Below, in pieces: positions 21,419-22,187 of a stretch of 22,187 bases of DNA. The first letter of the stretch is position 1. Each line of letters opens with the position of its first letter. The notes beneath the pieces were generated by a model, which was given only the letters and a program-made list of their open reading frames with translations, searched no databases and was not told the DNA's origin. The stretch is from Candidatus Anoxychlamydiales bacterium. Its GTDB lineage: Bacteria > Chlamydiota > Chlamydiia > Chlamydiales > SM23-39. The stretch is taken from assembly GCA_011064865.1 (NCBI GenBank), contig JAAKFX010000013.1, positions 1 to 22,187 on the forward strand, written 5' to 3'. The position numbers and the translations under genes were made by a program.

Positions 21419-22187
21419 ATGATTAAAAAAGTACTTATAGTCGATGATGATTCGTTAATTAGAAATTTTTTAAAAGACTCACTCAAAAAACTAAAAAAAG
21501 ATGTCGATATTGCTATAAATGGAGAGGTAGCAATAGAGAAAATTCAAAAAGATAATTTTGATCTAATAATTACCGATATGAAAATGCCTAAAAAAAATGG
21601 CATTGATGTTTTAAAAATAGCAAAACAAAAAAATCCAAATGTTATTGTTATAATAATCTCTGCTTTTGCAAAAATTCAAAATGCAACACAAGCTCTAAAT
21701 TTAGGCGCATTTACGTATCTTATAAAACCATTTTCTTTTGACACAATAGATGCAGTTATCAAAAAAGCTGAAGAGCATAAAAATCTTATCTTAGAAAACT
21801 CTTTTCTAAAAAAAGAGATTTCAAATCACAACTCATCTGATATCATCGCCAAATCCCCTTACATGCAAAATCTTTTAAACAACATTGATAAAATCGCTAA
21901 AAGCTCATCTTCTGTATTTATATCAGGAGAATCTGGCACAGGAAAAGAAGTTATAGCTAAAATCATTCACCAAAGATCGAACAGAGCTAATAGTCCATTT
22001 ATAAAAGTAAATCTAGCAGCTATCTCAGCCACTCTCATCGAATCAGAATTTTTCGGTCATGAAAAAGGAGCATTTACAGGCGCTGACACAACAAAAAAAG
22101 GTAGATTTGAGCTAGCCAACAAGGGAACACTTCTTTTGGATGAAATCACTGAAATCCCAATTCATTTGCAAGCAAAACTTCTGAGAG
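21419..22187 (+). CDS. Sigma54-dependent response regulator, NtrC/CtcC-like (3' truncated by window edge)
   Basis: The first 256 residues are present. The receiver domain (1-120) has the acidic pocket VDDD (8-11), phospho-acceptor Asp53 (IITDMKMP), Ser81 (IISAF) and Lys103 (LIKPF). The AAA+ domain follows, with SPYMQNLL, Walker A GESGTGKE (170-177), the sigma54-contact loop GAFTGA (217-222) and Walker B TLLLDE (237-242). An intact GAFTGA predicts an active sigma54-RNA polymerase activator. The DNA-binding end, if any, lies outside the window; chlamydial CtcC (CT468) is reported to lack a typical DNA-binding domain, so the missing end is the informative part. The ATG follows the kinase stop directly, with GAGG just upstream. 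In Chlamydia this pair controls a small sigma54 regulon. Confidence 0.95.
   Translation, partial: MIKKVLIVDDDSLIRNFLKDSLKKLKKDVDIAINGEVAIEKIQKDNFDLIITDMKMPKKNGIDVLKIAKQKNPNVIVIIISAFAKIQNATQALNLGAFTYLIKPFSFDTIDAVIKKAEEHKNLILENSFLKKEISNHNSSDIIAKSPYMQNLLNNIDKIAKSSSSVFISGESGTGKEVIAKIIHQRSNRANSPFIKVNLAAISATLIESEFFGHEKGAFTGADTTKKGRFELANKGTLLLDEITEIPIHLQAKLLR

Noticed and set aside
1..22187. CRISPR arrays, insertion sequences, integrases or phage genes
   Set aside because: No spaced direct repeats, transposase-like frames, terminal inverted repeats or phage motifs were seen, although the interior looks accessory in content.

Overview
The window is very AT-rich and reads as chromosomal DNA from a member of the phylum Chlamydiae, most likely an environmental, anaerobic lineage. 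Four things support this. There is a stand-alone 86-residue SWIB-domain protein, a fold that is rare in bacteria outside Chlamydiae. There is a plastid/chlamydia/rickettsia-type ATP/ADP translocase. A soluble NtrB/NtrC-like two-component pair (CtcB/CtcC type) closes the window. The order SWIB - truA - HAD phosphatase ... sensor kinase - sigma54 activator matches, from memory, the CT460-CT468 region of Chlamydia trachomatis. The complete pyruvate:ferredoxin oxidoreductase points to an oxygen-independent pyruvate metabolism like that reported for the anaerobic 'Ca. Anoxychlamydiales'; the taxon assignment is an inference.

Layout. 1-900: the 3' end of an unknown membrane-anchored protein, a stem-loop, then the SWIB gene with its own terminator. 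901-3071: truA on the plus strand, facing a tightly coupled minus-strand pair (HAD phosphatase, then exported alpha/beta hydrolase). 3249-8545: two paralogous membrane sulfatase-fold transferases on the plus strand. They flank a minus-strand thioredoxin reductase-thioredoxin fusion that carries a signal peptide. 8752-10769: an ankyrin-repeat protein whose C-terminus looks like a clan CD (caspase/CHAT-like) cysteine protease domain, followed by a convergent membrane coiled-coil protein. 11008-16185: the ATP/ADP translocase, with a structured 5' leader, faces the pyruvate:ferredoxin oxidoreductase. 16354-18054: an M48 metallopeptidase and a divergent unknown membrane protein. 18173-20115: a minus-strand set made of an M15-like lipoprotein, tRNA-Leu(CAA) and a diacylglycerol-kinase-family enzyme with a signal peptide. 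20165-22187: the sensor kinase and its sigma54-dependent regulator, cut by the window end.

How the genes fit together. The translocase (ATP import from a host) and the oxidoreductase (acetyl-CoA plus reduced ferredoxin from pyruvate) describe a host-dependent but fermentative energy metabolism. Much of the rest acts at or beyond the inner membrane: two envelope transferases, an exported lipase-like hydrolase, a metallopeptidase and a murein-peptidase-like lipoprotein. Two cofactor-dependent enzymes (FAD/NADPH reductase, ATP-dependent lipid kinase) unexpectedly carry export signals. The ankyrin-protease is the best candidate host-directed effector. No insertion sequence, CRISPR array or phage gene was seen, and no stretch over 300 bases lacks a gene.
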